Assembly: GCF_003144115.1 (NCBI RefSeq)
Contig: NW_020311999.1
Span: forward strand, 266,239-330,238
DNA from: Tilletiopsis washingtonensis
Taxonomy: Eukaryota > Basidiomycota > Exobasidiomycetes > Entylomatales
DNA: 64,000 nt
Direction of reading: 5' to 3'
In this document: positions 1 through 10,200 of the stretch, piece by piece
Layout: each line of letters begins with the position of its first letter
How positions within the stretch are numbered: the stretch's first letter is position 1
The notes under the pieces: generated by a model
Databases searched by the model: none
Told to the model about the DNA's origin: nothing
The model's input: the letters and a program-made list of their open reading frames with translations, nothing else
Translations under genes and position numbers: made by a program

Positions 1-320
1 CTTTGAGAGAGTCTTGAGGGGGGGAGGGTAGCGGGCGGAAGGGAGGGGCGCGGCGGTGCTGTCGTGGCGGCGGCAGCGGCTGCAGCGCGGCGCTCGCCGC
101 CGTCGCGCCCGCAGCACGAAGATCGAACGGCGGCGCGCCTTACGTAAGCGCGTCTGCCCGCCTGCCGTGCTGCCGCCGCATGCCGCAGCACCGCCGCCGC
201 GCGCTATTCGGCAGCGCTCCCACACTGACGGCAGCTCAAGCGGCGCCGCACAAGCCGTGAAAAGGCAGCAGTCCGACCAGAGGGTGGAGAGTGACGCCGC
301 ATGGCCGCCAGCAACGAGTC
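1..320. other. 3' flank of the TTC1-like gene
   Basis: GC-rich sequence with purine-rich first 60 nt (the reverse strand is C/T-rich, as expected for a minus-strand 3' flank). No feature recognised. Confidence 0.4.
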
Positions 321-1274
321 TCATTTCTTCGCTCCCTTGCCCGGCACAAAGTTGATGCTCGAGCCGCCGCCCGGCTGCTGCTGGATCTGGAAGTTGTCCG
401 TCGAGAGGCCAAACCAGCCTGTTGAGTGCATCAGCAGATGGTGGGTGCTGCACGCATCCATCGGAGGTGCTCACCCAGCACACTGTCGCCGATGCCCTTG
501 AGCTTGCCCATCATCTCGTCCTTCTCGCGCGTCGCGGCCGCCTCGACGCGCGGCGGCAGCTGCGCCAGCTTGGTGCGCACCGTCGGCCGCAGCGCCGCCG
601 GCGTGTCGGGCAGGCGCGAGAGGTGCTTGTAGTCTGCTGGTCGTGAGCTGGGGAATGAGGAGCAGGGCCCCTGTGCAGACTCACCATCGAGCGCGGCGCT
701 GAGTGCGGACCAGCCGCCGAGCGCCTCGTTCGCCTGTGCCCGGCGGTTCAGCGACTTGATGTAGTCGGGGTCGTCGGCGAGGGCTGATTGCCTGAGGTCA
801 GCACAGCAGCGATGCAGCACCGCTCTGCTCTACCCACAGTTGGAGGCCGCCGCGACTGCGCCCTTGTAGTCCTCCTGCGCCGGCACGTCAGAAGCAGCCC
901 TGGCAGCGCGCGGTGCGGTCACTCACCAGCTTCAGGTGGCACGCCGCCATGTTCGAGTACAGCAAAGCGCGCGCCTTTGCGCACTCGAGCAGCAGCAGGC
1001 TCTCCTCCGGGTCCTCGTCGTCGGCCAGCTCGACGAAGCGTGATGGCTCCGCCTGGCCGGCCCCTCGCCGCGTCCGCGGCACGGGCTCCGGGACCGGGAC
1101 GTTTGCCTGCCGCTCTCCGTCGTCGCTGCCTTCGCCATCCGACTCTTCTGGCACTGGTCGCGGCGGCAAGATGGCCAGCGCGTCGTTGTAGCTGCCGACC
1201 GCCTCGTCGAAGCGGCCCGCCGTAAAGTGCGCATTGGCTGCGGCCTTCACGGGCGCTGCAGCGGCCAGTGCATA
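321..1274 (-). CDS. TTC1-like tetratricopeptide repeat protein (3' half of a probable DUS1-TTC1 fused gene)
   Basis: Exons (minus strand) 927..1274, 838..874, 685..783, 475..633 and 321..418. The product begins YALAAAAPVKAAANAHF and ends SINFVPGKGAKK. It carries TPR helices (TAGRFDEAVGSYNDALAIL, NMAACHLKLEDYKGAV, DPDYIKSLNRRAQANEALGG), then EKDEMMGKLKGIGDSVLG and FGLSTDNFQIQQ, which match the conserved tail of TTC1, a TPR adaptor reported to bind Hsp90 and small G proteins. No in-frame ATG exists upstream of the TPR region: between the DUS1 stop and position 1274 the coding strand has no ATG at all. A clean intron (1275..1379, donor GTGCGT, acceptor CCCGCAG, phase 0 on both sides) instead joins this exon to the last DUS1 codons. 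I therefore infer that it is translated as the C-terminal part of a 791-residue fusion. Family assignment is strong; the lack of an own start is seen directly. Confidence 0.8.
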
Positions 1275-1370
1275 CTGCGGGCGAAGAGTGGATGGGTGAC
1301 GGGCGTCAGATGCGATTACGGCGGGACAATGAATAGTACAGGAATAGTCTATGGGGTAAGGGAGAGAGGC

Positions 1371-3184
1371 TCAACGCACGCGGAGCTTCTTGACCAGCGG
1401 CTCGTCCTCGCCGGGCGCCTCGTCTGCAGGGGCCTGCGCAGCTCCAGCCGGAGCGTCCAGCGAGGCAGCCATCTGCTGCTCGTCCTGCGCTTGCTTGTCG
1501 TTGATCTCGACGGGAGCCTGGCCCTGCGCCTCGCGCGCGGGCGACTCGGAGCGCTTGCGTACCTGCGGCGTCTGTGTCTGCAGCACCCGCTCGGCGCGTG
1601 CCTCTCGTGCCGCCTGAGCCTCGGGCGTCTCGGCGTCAGGGCCCTGCTGTGGTGGCATCGGCGCACGGAAGTATGGCTGTGCAAGCCAGTGTGGGATGTA
1701 GGAGGGTCGCTGCGGATCTGCGCCCTCCGCCAGCACGTCGCCGCCGTCGGGCCGCAGCGGCACCGAGCCAGGTGGCCGCGACGCCGGCGCCTGCTGGTAC
1801 TGCGGGTCCTTCTTGTCCTCCTCGAGCTGTGCAGCGAGCAGGTCGACGAACGGCCGGAAGGCTGCTGCGATGGCGGCGGGATCTGAGCTCTGCGACTGCT
1901 CGGGCCGAGCCTTGCCGAGGTCGCCGCGCAGGTCGCGGTGCACCTCAAACGCGGGCCGGCAGATCTTGAACAGATGTGACCGAATCGCGGAGACGGCCGT
2001 CGGCGTCTTGAGCGCAGCGACAATGTCGAGATACTCGCGCGCGAGCTCGACGATATCGGGGAACGGCAGCTCGGGCGCCATGGGATACAGCTGCGACGGC
2101 GCGGCGGGCGACTCGCCGAAGATCGTCGGCGTGTACAGGTTGCCCTCGGCCGACATGACGGCGTCGGCGCCGGTGATGCGCAGCGCCTCCTCGACGTCTG
2201 CCGGGTACAGTACGTTGCCGTTGGCGATGACGGGCACCGCGACGGCCTCCTTGACGGCACGGATCTTGCGCCAGTCGGCCAGGCCCGTCTTGTGGCCCTT
2301 CATCTCGCGCGTACGCCCGTGCACGGCGATGACCTGGGCACCTGCGCGCTCGAGCATGCGGGCATAGGCTACAGTGCGCTCGGTCGTCGGAAAGACGCGC
2401 ATCTTGGCCGTAACGGGCACCTTGAGGTTGAGGTGCAGCGTGTTGATGAGCGAGAAGATCAGCGGCCAGTCCTCTTGCAGATACGAGCCAAAGTGCCCGC
2501 GCTTGGCAATGTGCTGCGGGCAGCCGAGATTCAAGTCCACGCCGTCGCAGTGGTCCTCGACGCCGCGCGCGGCCGCGAGCAGCAGCTGGGGGTCGTTGGC
2601 GGCGAACTGGAGCGTAGTCAGCACGAGCGGCGCAGAAGAAGAAGGGTCCGACGCTGCAGACTGTACTCCAAGATCCCTCCGGGCACATGACAGGCTGGCC
2701 GTAGCAGGCAGAGCTCAAGCAGTGAGGCCATCGTCCTACCGTCCGGCAGCTCCCTCCTTCGCGGCCCTCTACTCACCTGCACGAGCAGCGGCCGGTCCGT
2801 CTCCTGCGCCCCCGCCAAGTCCAGACTCCGAGCGCCCTCCTCGCCGAGCGGGCGGTTGAAGAGGGCGTCGCAGTACTTGGCGCGCGTCTTGCCCTTGCCC
2901 GGCTCGCCCCACTGGCGCGCGCTGATCATGGGCGAGTAGACGAGGTCGGCGCCGTGCCTGCGCGACAGGATGCGCCACGGCAGCTCCGAGGCGTCGACCA
3001 TGGGCGCGATGACGCGGCGCGGACTGCCGAGTACGTCGCGCCAGAAGGCGAAGCCGGCGGCCTTGGCGTGCACGGGCGTGCCCGTCGGCGGGAAGCTGTC
3101 GAGCGGCGGCACGGGCGTCTCGACGACGGGCAGCGCGCATGCCGATGCGGAGGCGCCAGCCTCGTTGCTCGTGGCCGACGGCAT
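1371..3184 (-). CDS. DUS1: tRNA-dihydrouridine(16/17) synthase, Dus1 type (5' half of a probable fused gene)
   Basis: Flavoenzyme that reduces uridines 16/17 in the tRNA D-loop. Exons 2777..3184 and 1371..2606 (170-nt intron, GTGAGT...CAG, between LLVQ and FAANDP). Read to its own stop it gives 547 residues. FMN-barrel motifs are clear: IAPMVDASELPWR, SRRHGADLVYSPM, LNLGCPQHIAKRGHFG with the catalytic Cys near residue 165, VPVTAKMRVF, VIAVHGRTRE and GADAVMSAEGNLY. The start at 3184 (MPSATSNEAG) is the only Met ahead of the domain. After the barrel there is a low-complexity acidic/basic tail of roughly 200 residues ending VKKLRVR. The stop TGA lies directly after a GTGCGT donor (CGC|GTGCGTTGA), so splicing at 1379/1275 removes the stop and continues in phase into the TTC1-like exon. 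Unspliced RNA would give plain Dus1. It shares an upstream region of about 415 nt with the divergent QCR7. Confidence 0.92.
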
Positions 3185-3599
3185 GCGGGCCACGCGCGGA
3201 GACAGGAGGCGCGCGAGCGACGTGAGTCCAGTGGCCGCCGCGAGGAGGCGCCGCAGCGGGGCGGGCGAGGGCAGCGCCGTGATGAGTAGAGCGGGGGGGC
3301 GAGTGGAGGAGGGGAGGGAAGGGGCGCCGGTCACGTGTGCAGCTGGGCCATGAGGAAAGGCCGGCCTGGCGCGGCGCCGGCGCGGCCCGGCCGAGCGCGA
3401 CTCCGCGCCCCCAGCCAGCCAGCAGGCGCCGAGTTGCAACGCGGTGCGCGGGCGCAGCGAGCGTGCCGTGCAGCCGGCGTTGAGATGAGCCACACGTCGC
3501 ACGCCGCCGGCCGTGGAGAGCGTCGCTGCTGCTGCTGATGGCGTTGGCCACGCTCGCTCCTTCTGACCTCGAACTCCACCCCCACTCCACCCGCCCAGC
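3185..3599. other. Intergenic region between divergent DUS1 and QCR7
   Basis: About 415 nt separating two divergent starts, presumably a shared promoter. It is GC-rich; I recognise no TATA box or other defined element. The last 60 nt before QCR7 are pyrimidine-rich (cccccactccacccgccc), as expected for a 5' leader. Confidence 0.5.
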
Positions 3600-4702
3600 A
3601 TGGCTCCCCTCGACGGCTTCTCGCTGTTCCGCTTCATCAAGAGCTCGCCGAACCTGCTGCGCTCGCTGCAGCCCATCAGCAACGCCTACGCCAACGCCGC
3701 CGGCCACCGCAAGGTCGGCCTCAAGTACGACGACCTCATCATCGAGGAGGACGGCAAGGTGCAGAAGGTGAGCACGCCAGCAGGGGTGGTGCCTTGTGCG
3801 GTGGCGCAACGGCGATGGCACCGTGTGCGGCGGCGGCGGGCGCAGCAAGTCGCACCCGCGACCCGCCGGCGCCACGGGCAGGAGGGGGAACCGGATGGCA
3901 CAGTCGCAGGCCCGAGAGTCCAGCACAGTGCTGCGCGCGCCACCACGAGCGCACGAGCGCATCGCCCTGCGCTTCCGCAGCTGCTCAGGGCGCCCAGAGT
4001 CGTGCAAGCGCGGTGGAGCTTGCGCAGCGACTTGCAGCGCCTTGTGGCCGTGCGCGAGGGCCTTGCGATGCAGGGCAGGGATGCGACGCGGGCCGCACGC
4101 CCAAGAGTCGGCCTCGCGAGTCCTTAGCCGAGGCTCCAGGGCTGGCCCCACTGGCGGCCCGTGCGTTGTCCGCTGCTCCGTGGCTAGCGACCCAGAGCAC
4201 GGGCGGCTACTCGATGTTACCTCCTGGCTCTAGCTCATTCGCTGACACTCGGTTTCCACAGGCGCTGAGCCGTCTCTCAGAGCGCGAGTCGTACGACCGC
4301 GCCGCGCGCCTGCGCGCTGCGTTCCAGTACTCGGTGCTCCACCGCGACGCGCCGAAGGAGCAGTGGCTGTCGGCTGAGGATGTGAGTGATCACGGCATCG
4401 ACGGGTGGCGCGGGGCGAGGCTAGACGGATGCGTGTCGGGCTGGAGGAGGTGTGGGGCTGCTCGAGGCTAGCGGGAGAGGTGCGCAGCCCGCAGATGCCA
4501 CTTGGCCGGGAAGGAGGTGATGCCGAGCGACCGCCACGCGCGCGCCACCTCTGCCACGCCGAGGCCTCGCGACCGACCCGCCCACTGACGCCGTCACTCG
4601 TGCCGCCAGGACAAGCGCTACCTGACGCCGAAGATCGAGGAGATCGAGTCGCAGGAGAAGGAGAGGTCAGACTGGGACACGGTCAAGGTGTCGAAGAACT
4701 AG
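3600..4702 (+). CDS. QCR7: Cytochrome b-c1 complex subunit 7 (complex III)
   Basis: Small matrix-side subunit of mitochondrial complex III (UQCRB/QCR7 family). Exons 3600..3767, 4262..4381 and 4610..4702 give 126 residues, the same size as yeast Qcr7 (127). Family marks: FIKSSPNLLRSLQPISNAYA, GHRKVGLKYDDLIIEED, ALSRLSERESYDRAARLRAA, LPKEQW-like KEQWLSAEDDKRYL, and the tail YLTPKIEEIESQEKER. The first intron is unusually long here (494 nt), the second is 228 nt; both have GTGAG donors and CAG acceptors. The first exon ends exactly on the VQK codon. It is divergent from DUS1. Downstream lies a gene-free stretch. Confidence 0.93.
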
Positions 4703-7269
4703 AGAGGATGGGGGACGGGCATGCCTGTGTTCGCGCACCACACCATGCCGGAATGTGACACGCTTCGCTTGGCTTGCCTCGAGACGAAAGAGAGGGTGCG
4801 AGACAGAAGAGGCAAGGCTAGATACGGAGAGGAATGCGCAGAGGCTCGCGGCGCATGGGTGCAGGCAGGACGCGACTGGCGACGGGGCTTTGGCCAGGTG
4901 CTTGCCTCTCTCCGGCACAAGGCCTGCTCAGGCCTCATACAGATGCTTGGCATGGCTCGATGTGCAGATACCAGCGGCCAGACCCACCGCCAGGTCCATG
5001 GCGTGTCGTGCACGCGCTGCGCCTTCTCTCGATGCGCTCGAGTCTTGCGGTGGCACCGAGCGTCAGTGTCGTTCGGTGTCCACGGCGCACTGGCAGACCA
5101 AGAGAAGGCACTCTGTTGATCTAATGCCGCTGTGATGAGCCGCTCGAGCGAGATCTTCAACTAGAATGGACGAGTCAACGGCGTGCTGCCGCTTCTGCTG
5201 ACTCACCGGACGTCAGCCCATGTTGCAGGGCCTCCGCATGTATCAACGTCTCCCATCCTTCATGCCGCCTGCACAAGCCTTGACGGGACGACGCGAACTT
5301 GCGGGGAGCACTCTCGAGCACAGCAAGTCTTGCAGCGTCGGCCTCCGGCACGTGCCTCCGGCATCGCCGAGCCTCGGAGCCTTTGTGTCCGAGGCAGCTA
5401 CAGGTGACTGGCAGCCCTTCGACGGCAGGTGCACGCAAATGTGACTGCCAGGCTCGCCCGCATCGCCGAGGGCATGTCTTACAGGTGGGAAAGGGTACGG
5501 CCAGCTCGGGGGTTCAAGGCGGTCGCTGACCGCATGTAGCCGCCTGCTAGGTAGGTGCGACGTGCATCCCAGTCGCAGCGACCGTCCGGTCGACGTCTGT
5601 GCGCATGCGCAGGATTACAAGCTTCGACGCTGGTGCAGAGGCGAGGACCGCAAGCGGCTGCAGGCCAGTCCGGAGGGTGGCCCGCCCTGTCCGGCCGGCC
5701 GTTTGGGTCGACGCGGCGACGGCCGGCTGGCCGTCCGCGAGCGCCGCGGCCAAGCTCGCTCTGGTGCGCCCAGGCGATCCCTCCGCCCATGCGCGGCTGC
5801 AGCGCCCGGTCAAGTGCTGCGACAGCGAGATGGCAGCCGCACGCTGCAAGATGCAGCGGCGATGCGGCGGCGCATGCCCCTCGGACGCCACCGCCGGCAG
5901 CTCGCCGCGATGGCGCCGAGGCAGGGCGCAGGATGGCTGCGGCCTGCGGCGCAGAATGTGGCCTGGCTTCTGCGCCCTGGCATCAGGGTGCAGCTAGCGA
6001 TGCGTGCTTCTAGTGCGGCCCTGGACAGCTGCATAGGTCCTGGTGGGCGCGCTGCAGGAGACGAAGCGGCCGTGGCGTGGCGCATGCGGAGCTGCGTGCG
6101 GAGCAGGCGGCTCCGAGGCGCCGGAGCGCGGCCGGCCTGTGTGCTGTACCGCTGCTGCGCCGACGATCTTGCCAGGGTCCGGGTCCGCGCAGGCACAGGC
6201 GGGTGGCAGCTGCGCCCTGCATCTGGCTGCTGCACCCTGTGGCAGGCACGGCGCCGTGGAAGCTGGAGCAGCGCAGCGCAGGGCCGCTGCGAGGCACTTG
6301 GCCGCACGGAGGCGCCGCGAGGGCGCTCCCGAGGCGCGCCCTGGCTGGCCTTGGCGGGCGCATGCGGCGCGCTGCGTCGCGCCGGGCGCTCAGCCACGCG
6401 GCGTTCCCACCCCGACGCACGCGCGCCGCAGCGGGGCGTCGCTGCTGCCATGCTGCCGCCCACCACACCACCCGCCGCACCGCTCCGCGATCCGTCATGC
6501 CGCCGTGGGGAGCGCCGCACAAGTCCCGCGGCTGCGATCTCGGTTCCACGCCAGCGGTCCCGACGCCGCACACTCCCGCCTGCAGCACAGCAGCAGCAGC
6601 GCCCGGCCGCCGGTCCGCCGCCGCGGGCGCCAGATCGCCCCCTGGGCGCGCCCGCCCGTTCTTGCGCCCACGCCCGCACACGTGGCTGGGCACCAGAGCC
6701 GCCACATGCGAGGTGCTCGGCCAGTTCGTCGAGTGCGCTGCCGTGAGAGCAGCCTCTGTCTCACGCTCCGCCGCCTGGCACGCAGCGACGTAGGGCCGCA
6801 GCCGCTGCGTCCCGCGCCGTCGCGCGCGCGTCCGCATCCGCCACGCCGACCCCCTCGCGCTCCCGCTCCCGCTCGCCCGTCCAGAGGCCTCTCCAGCGCA
6901 CACGCTGCCGCTGCGGCGCACCGTGCGTGTGGCACATGCTCGCCCTGCGTTGGAATGCTCGCAGTGCAGCAAGCTCGGGCATCTTCCCGCAGCAGCTCGG
7001 CGACGCGCCCGGCGCCATGCGCTGCAGCGTCGATGCTCGCGACCCTGCTCGATGCGCAGCATTGCCACGCCGTGCACGAGGCCTCTACGCATAGACCGCA
7101 TCGAGCGGCTGCTGCATGAGCAGCACAGCAATTAGCATCCGGCCACACTCTGTTCCCGTTGCGAGGCAATCCTGCGAGCATAAGAGGGACAAGCTCTGCC
7201 GCAGCCCCACGGCGGCTCCCACCTCCCTCTCTCGCCCTCATCGGTCCTTCAGGCCGCGCAGGCCTCGAC
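4703..7269. other. Gene-free stretch of about 2.6 kb
   Basis: No conserved protein, tRNA or repeat is recognisable. Long open frames occur on both strands (for example 5562..6746 plus, 6010..7131 minus), but they overlap each other, are full of Arg, Ala and Cys and show no known motif, which is what very GC-rich non-coding DNA produces. The final 100 nt hold the promoter of the cysteine-rich gene, including a CATAAG element at 7179..7184. Confidence 0.5.
7179..7184 (+). promoter_or_regulatory. CATAAG element, possible TATA-like core promoter
   Basis: CATAAG in the context GAGCATAAGAGG, 86 nt upstream of the start codon of the giant cysteine-rich protein. The same hexamer stands 52-107 nt ahead of four other genes in the window (KEP-like precursor, dehydrogenase, permease, third array gene). 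The role as a TATA variant is inference from position. Confidence 0.4.
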
Positions 7270-10200
7270 ATGCGCATCTTCTCGCTGCTCCTCACGGCGC
7301 TGCCGCTCGTCGCCGTCGCGTCGGGCTCGGTGATCCGCCCGCGCGCAAAGGGCGACCTTGGCTCGTACTGCACCAAGTCGACGCAGTGCACCTCCGGCCC
7401 CGACGTCTTCTGCAACCGCAACCGCTGCGACACGCAGAAGCCGCCGGCATCGCGGTGCTACAAAGACAATGCATGTCTGAGCGGCACATGCACCAACGGC
7501 CGCTGCGACGAGTACACGAAGAACGCGCCCATCGGCGCCTACTGTCTTGTCTCGAGCGTGTGTCGCTCGGACAACTGCGAGTACTGGCATTGCCAGAAGA
7601 AGAAGCCCGACTTTGCGCCGTGCTACAAGAACAAGAACTGCCGCAGCGGCATCGTGCGTATGGCCTGGCCCCCGTCGCTTGATGTCAGCCGCTGACCCGC
7701 CCCGACAGTGCTCGCCCGGCGGCCGCAACACCAAGTCGACCTGCCAGCCGATCATCACGCAGGACCCCACACCCGCACCTGCACCCGCACCCGGACCCGC
7801 GCCCGATCCGGCGCCCGCACCGTCGCCCGAGCCGACCAAGCTCGGCAAGAAGGGCGCGGCGTGCTCGAAGAACGAGGCATGCGTCAGCAACTCGTGCTCC
7901 AAGGAGAAGATCTGCGACGGCCTCGACACGGGCGCAAGCTGCTCTGCCGCCGAGGCGGATCAGTGCATCTCGGGTCTCTGCGGAGCCGACGGCAAGTGTG
8001 CTGCGCTGCCCAAGCGGCTGAACGACAAGTCTTGCGAGCAGAACTCGGACTGCCTCAGCGGCATCTGCTCCTCAATCACGAACCTCGGTCTGCGGTGCGT
8101 CGGCATCGCCGCCGGCAAGACGTGCTTCGCCGACCTGGCGTGCCGCTCGCTCCGGTGCGGCGGCATGCCCGGTAACATGGCATGCCTCGGCGCCGACGGC
8201 GACCCGTGCTCGCGCGACAAGCCGACGGCCTGCGCCTCGGGCTACTGTGCGACCAGCGGCCTGTGCTCGCCGAAGCCGCTCAAGGGTGTGATCGGCGATG
8301 CATGCCAGCTCGATGCCGACTGCCAGAGCGCCGTCTGCGGTACCAACAAGAAGTGCGACTTCCCAGTGGCGCTGATGCCGAACTTCTCCCCGTGCGCCTC
8401 TGCTTCGGGATGTCTCAGCGGCCTCTGCGCCGTCATTCCCACCCGTCACGCCACGCAGACGCTCTGCGTGCCTATTGCCGACAATGCGCCGTGTACCTCC
8501 GACGCGCAGTGCGCTTCGGCTTCGTGCAGCTCGACGACACACCTCTGCGTGCCCAAGCCTTCTCCGAAGGGTGTGCTCGGAGACGCTTGCCAGCTCGACG
8601 ACGACTGCGAGAGTGTCCTGTGCGGCGCTGACAAGAAGTGTGCTGCGCCACGACCAGCGCTCAAGGCCAACGGACTGCTGTGCGACGCCGACGAGGAGTG
8701 CATCACGGGACGCTGTGCCCTCGAGGACCCGTTCACGGAGAATCGCTGTCTGCCGCTTCTCGCCGGAGACAAGTGTGCCGCCGACTCGGACTGCAAGTCC
8801 TCACAGTGCCTCGTGCCGTTCGATGCCACGGACAGCATCAAGCGGTGCATAGCGGACCTCGACGAGCGCTGCACGACCGATGGTCACTGCAAGTCCGCGT
8901 ACTGCAACCCCTCGACGCTGTACTGCCGGCCGAAGCCTCTCCCGAACCTTTCGATCTGCACAGACGCTTCAGACTGCCTGAGCGACAAGTGCGGCCCCCT
9001 CGAGGGCGCCGCGCCCGGGTCACTGTTCTGCCTGCCGCTCACGGAGGGAGAGTCGTGCACCGTCAACGCCCAGTGCAAGACGGAGACGTGCAGCCAGACG
9101 ACAAACGTGTGCGTTGCCAAGCCCCTCCTCGCCAACTTCAGCCCATGCAGTGCCGGAGCGCAGTGCGACAGCGGCTCGTGCACCTATGTTTTCGGCAGTG
9201 CGACCTCGTCCATGCTCTGCTTCCCTCGTCCCGACGGCGCGGCGTGCACCTCCGACGGGCAGTGCTCCCTCTCGTGCCACCCGACGGCGCGCGTCTGCGG
9301 CGAGCCCCTGGCGAACCTGACTCCATGCACGGCCAACGAGCAGTGTCTTAGCGGGCTGTGCGACGAGAAGGGAAGCTCGCAAACGCTCTGCATCCCTCTC
9401 ACCGGCGGCCAGACGTGCACCTCGGACGCCCAGTGCGCATCGACTTCATGCGTCAGCGTGTCGGGCGTCAAGACATGCAAGGGCGCGCTCGAGGAGCGAT
9501 GCAGCGTCGACGCTTTCTGTGCTTCGGGCCACTGCGTCAAGGGCCTGTGCGCCGCCACGGAGCCCAAACCCCTGGAGCTGGACGAAGAGTGCGCCGACAA
9601 CGAGGATTGCCGAAGCGAGCGCTGCGATTTCCCTCAGGACAGCACGACGCTGGTGTGCATGCCCAGCTACGGCGGCAAGACATGCCGGGCGGACCGCGAG
9701 TGCGTCTCGGGGCAATGCGGCGGCGGCACTAGTGCTGCCAAGTTCTGCCGCGGCGTCGAGGGCGAGTACTGCGGCGTCATCAGCTCCTTCTGCATGTCAG
9801 ACTGGTGCGGCGGCGACGGGTTCTGCGGAGCGGCCAGGAAGAAGTTCGGCCAGAGCTGTTCTGCCGACGAGCAGTGCGCCAGCGACGTGTGCGGCGAGGA
9901 CAGCAAGTGCGCTCTGGGAACCTACGGCAGCCTCTGCGTGGTGAACGGCGACTGTGAAAGCAACACCTGCACGCCGCTGCAAGGTCCGACACCGGTCGAA
10001 AGCACTCGCTACTGCACGCCTCCGCCGGTCCCGAACGGCGTCGATTGCACGATGGACGTCATGTGCATCTCAGGCATCTGTGGTGACGGCGGTGTATGCC
10101 TCGGCGTCGTCGCCGGCGGTGCGTGCACCTCGAACGAGGCATGCGAGTCGGAGCTCTGCGGCGAAGGCAAGTGCCTCGGCAAGGAGGGAGCCCTGTGCTC

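Noticed and set aside
1227-1250. Start of the TTC1-like protein at a GTG codon (1250)
   Set aside because: GTG starts are not expected in nuclear fungal genes; the frame continues upstream to a good acceptor that joins to DUS1.
5562-6746. 394-codon plus-strand open frame, with a 373-codon frame opposite (6010..7131)
   Set aside because: Overlapping long frames on both strands, Arg/Ala/Cys-rich, no motif; typical of very GC-rich non-coding DNA.
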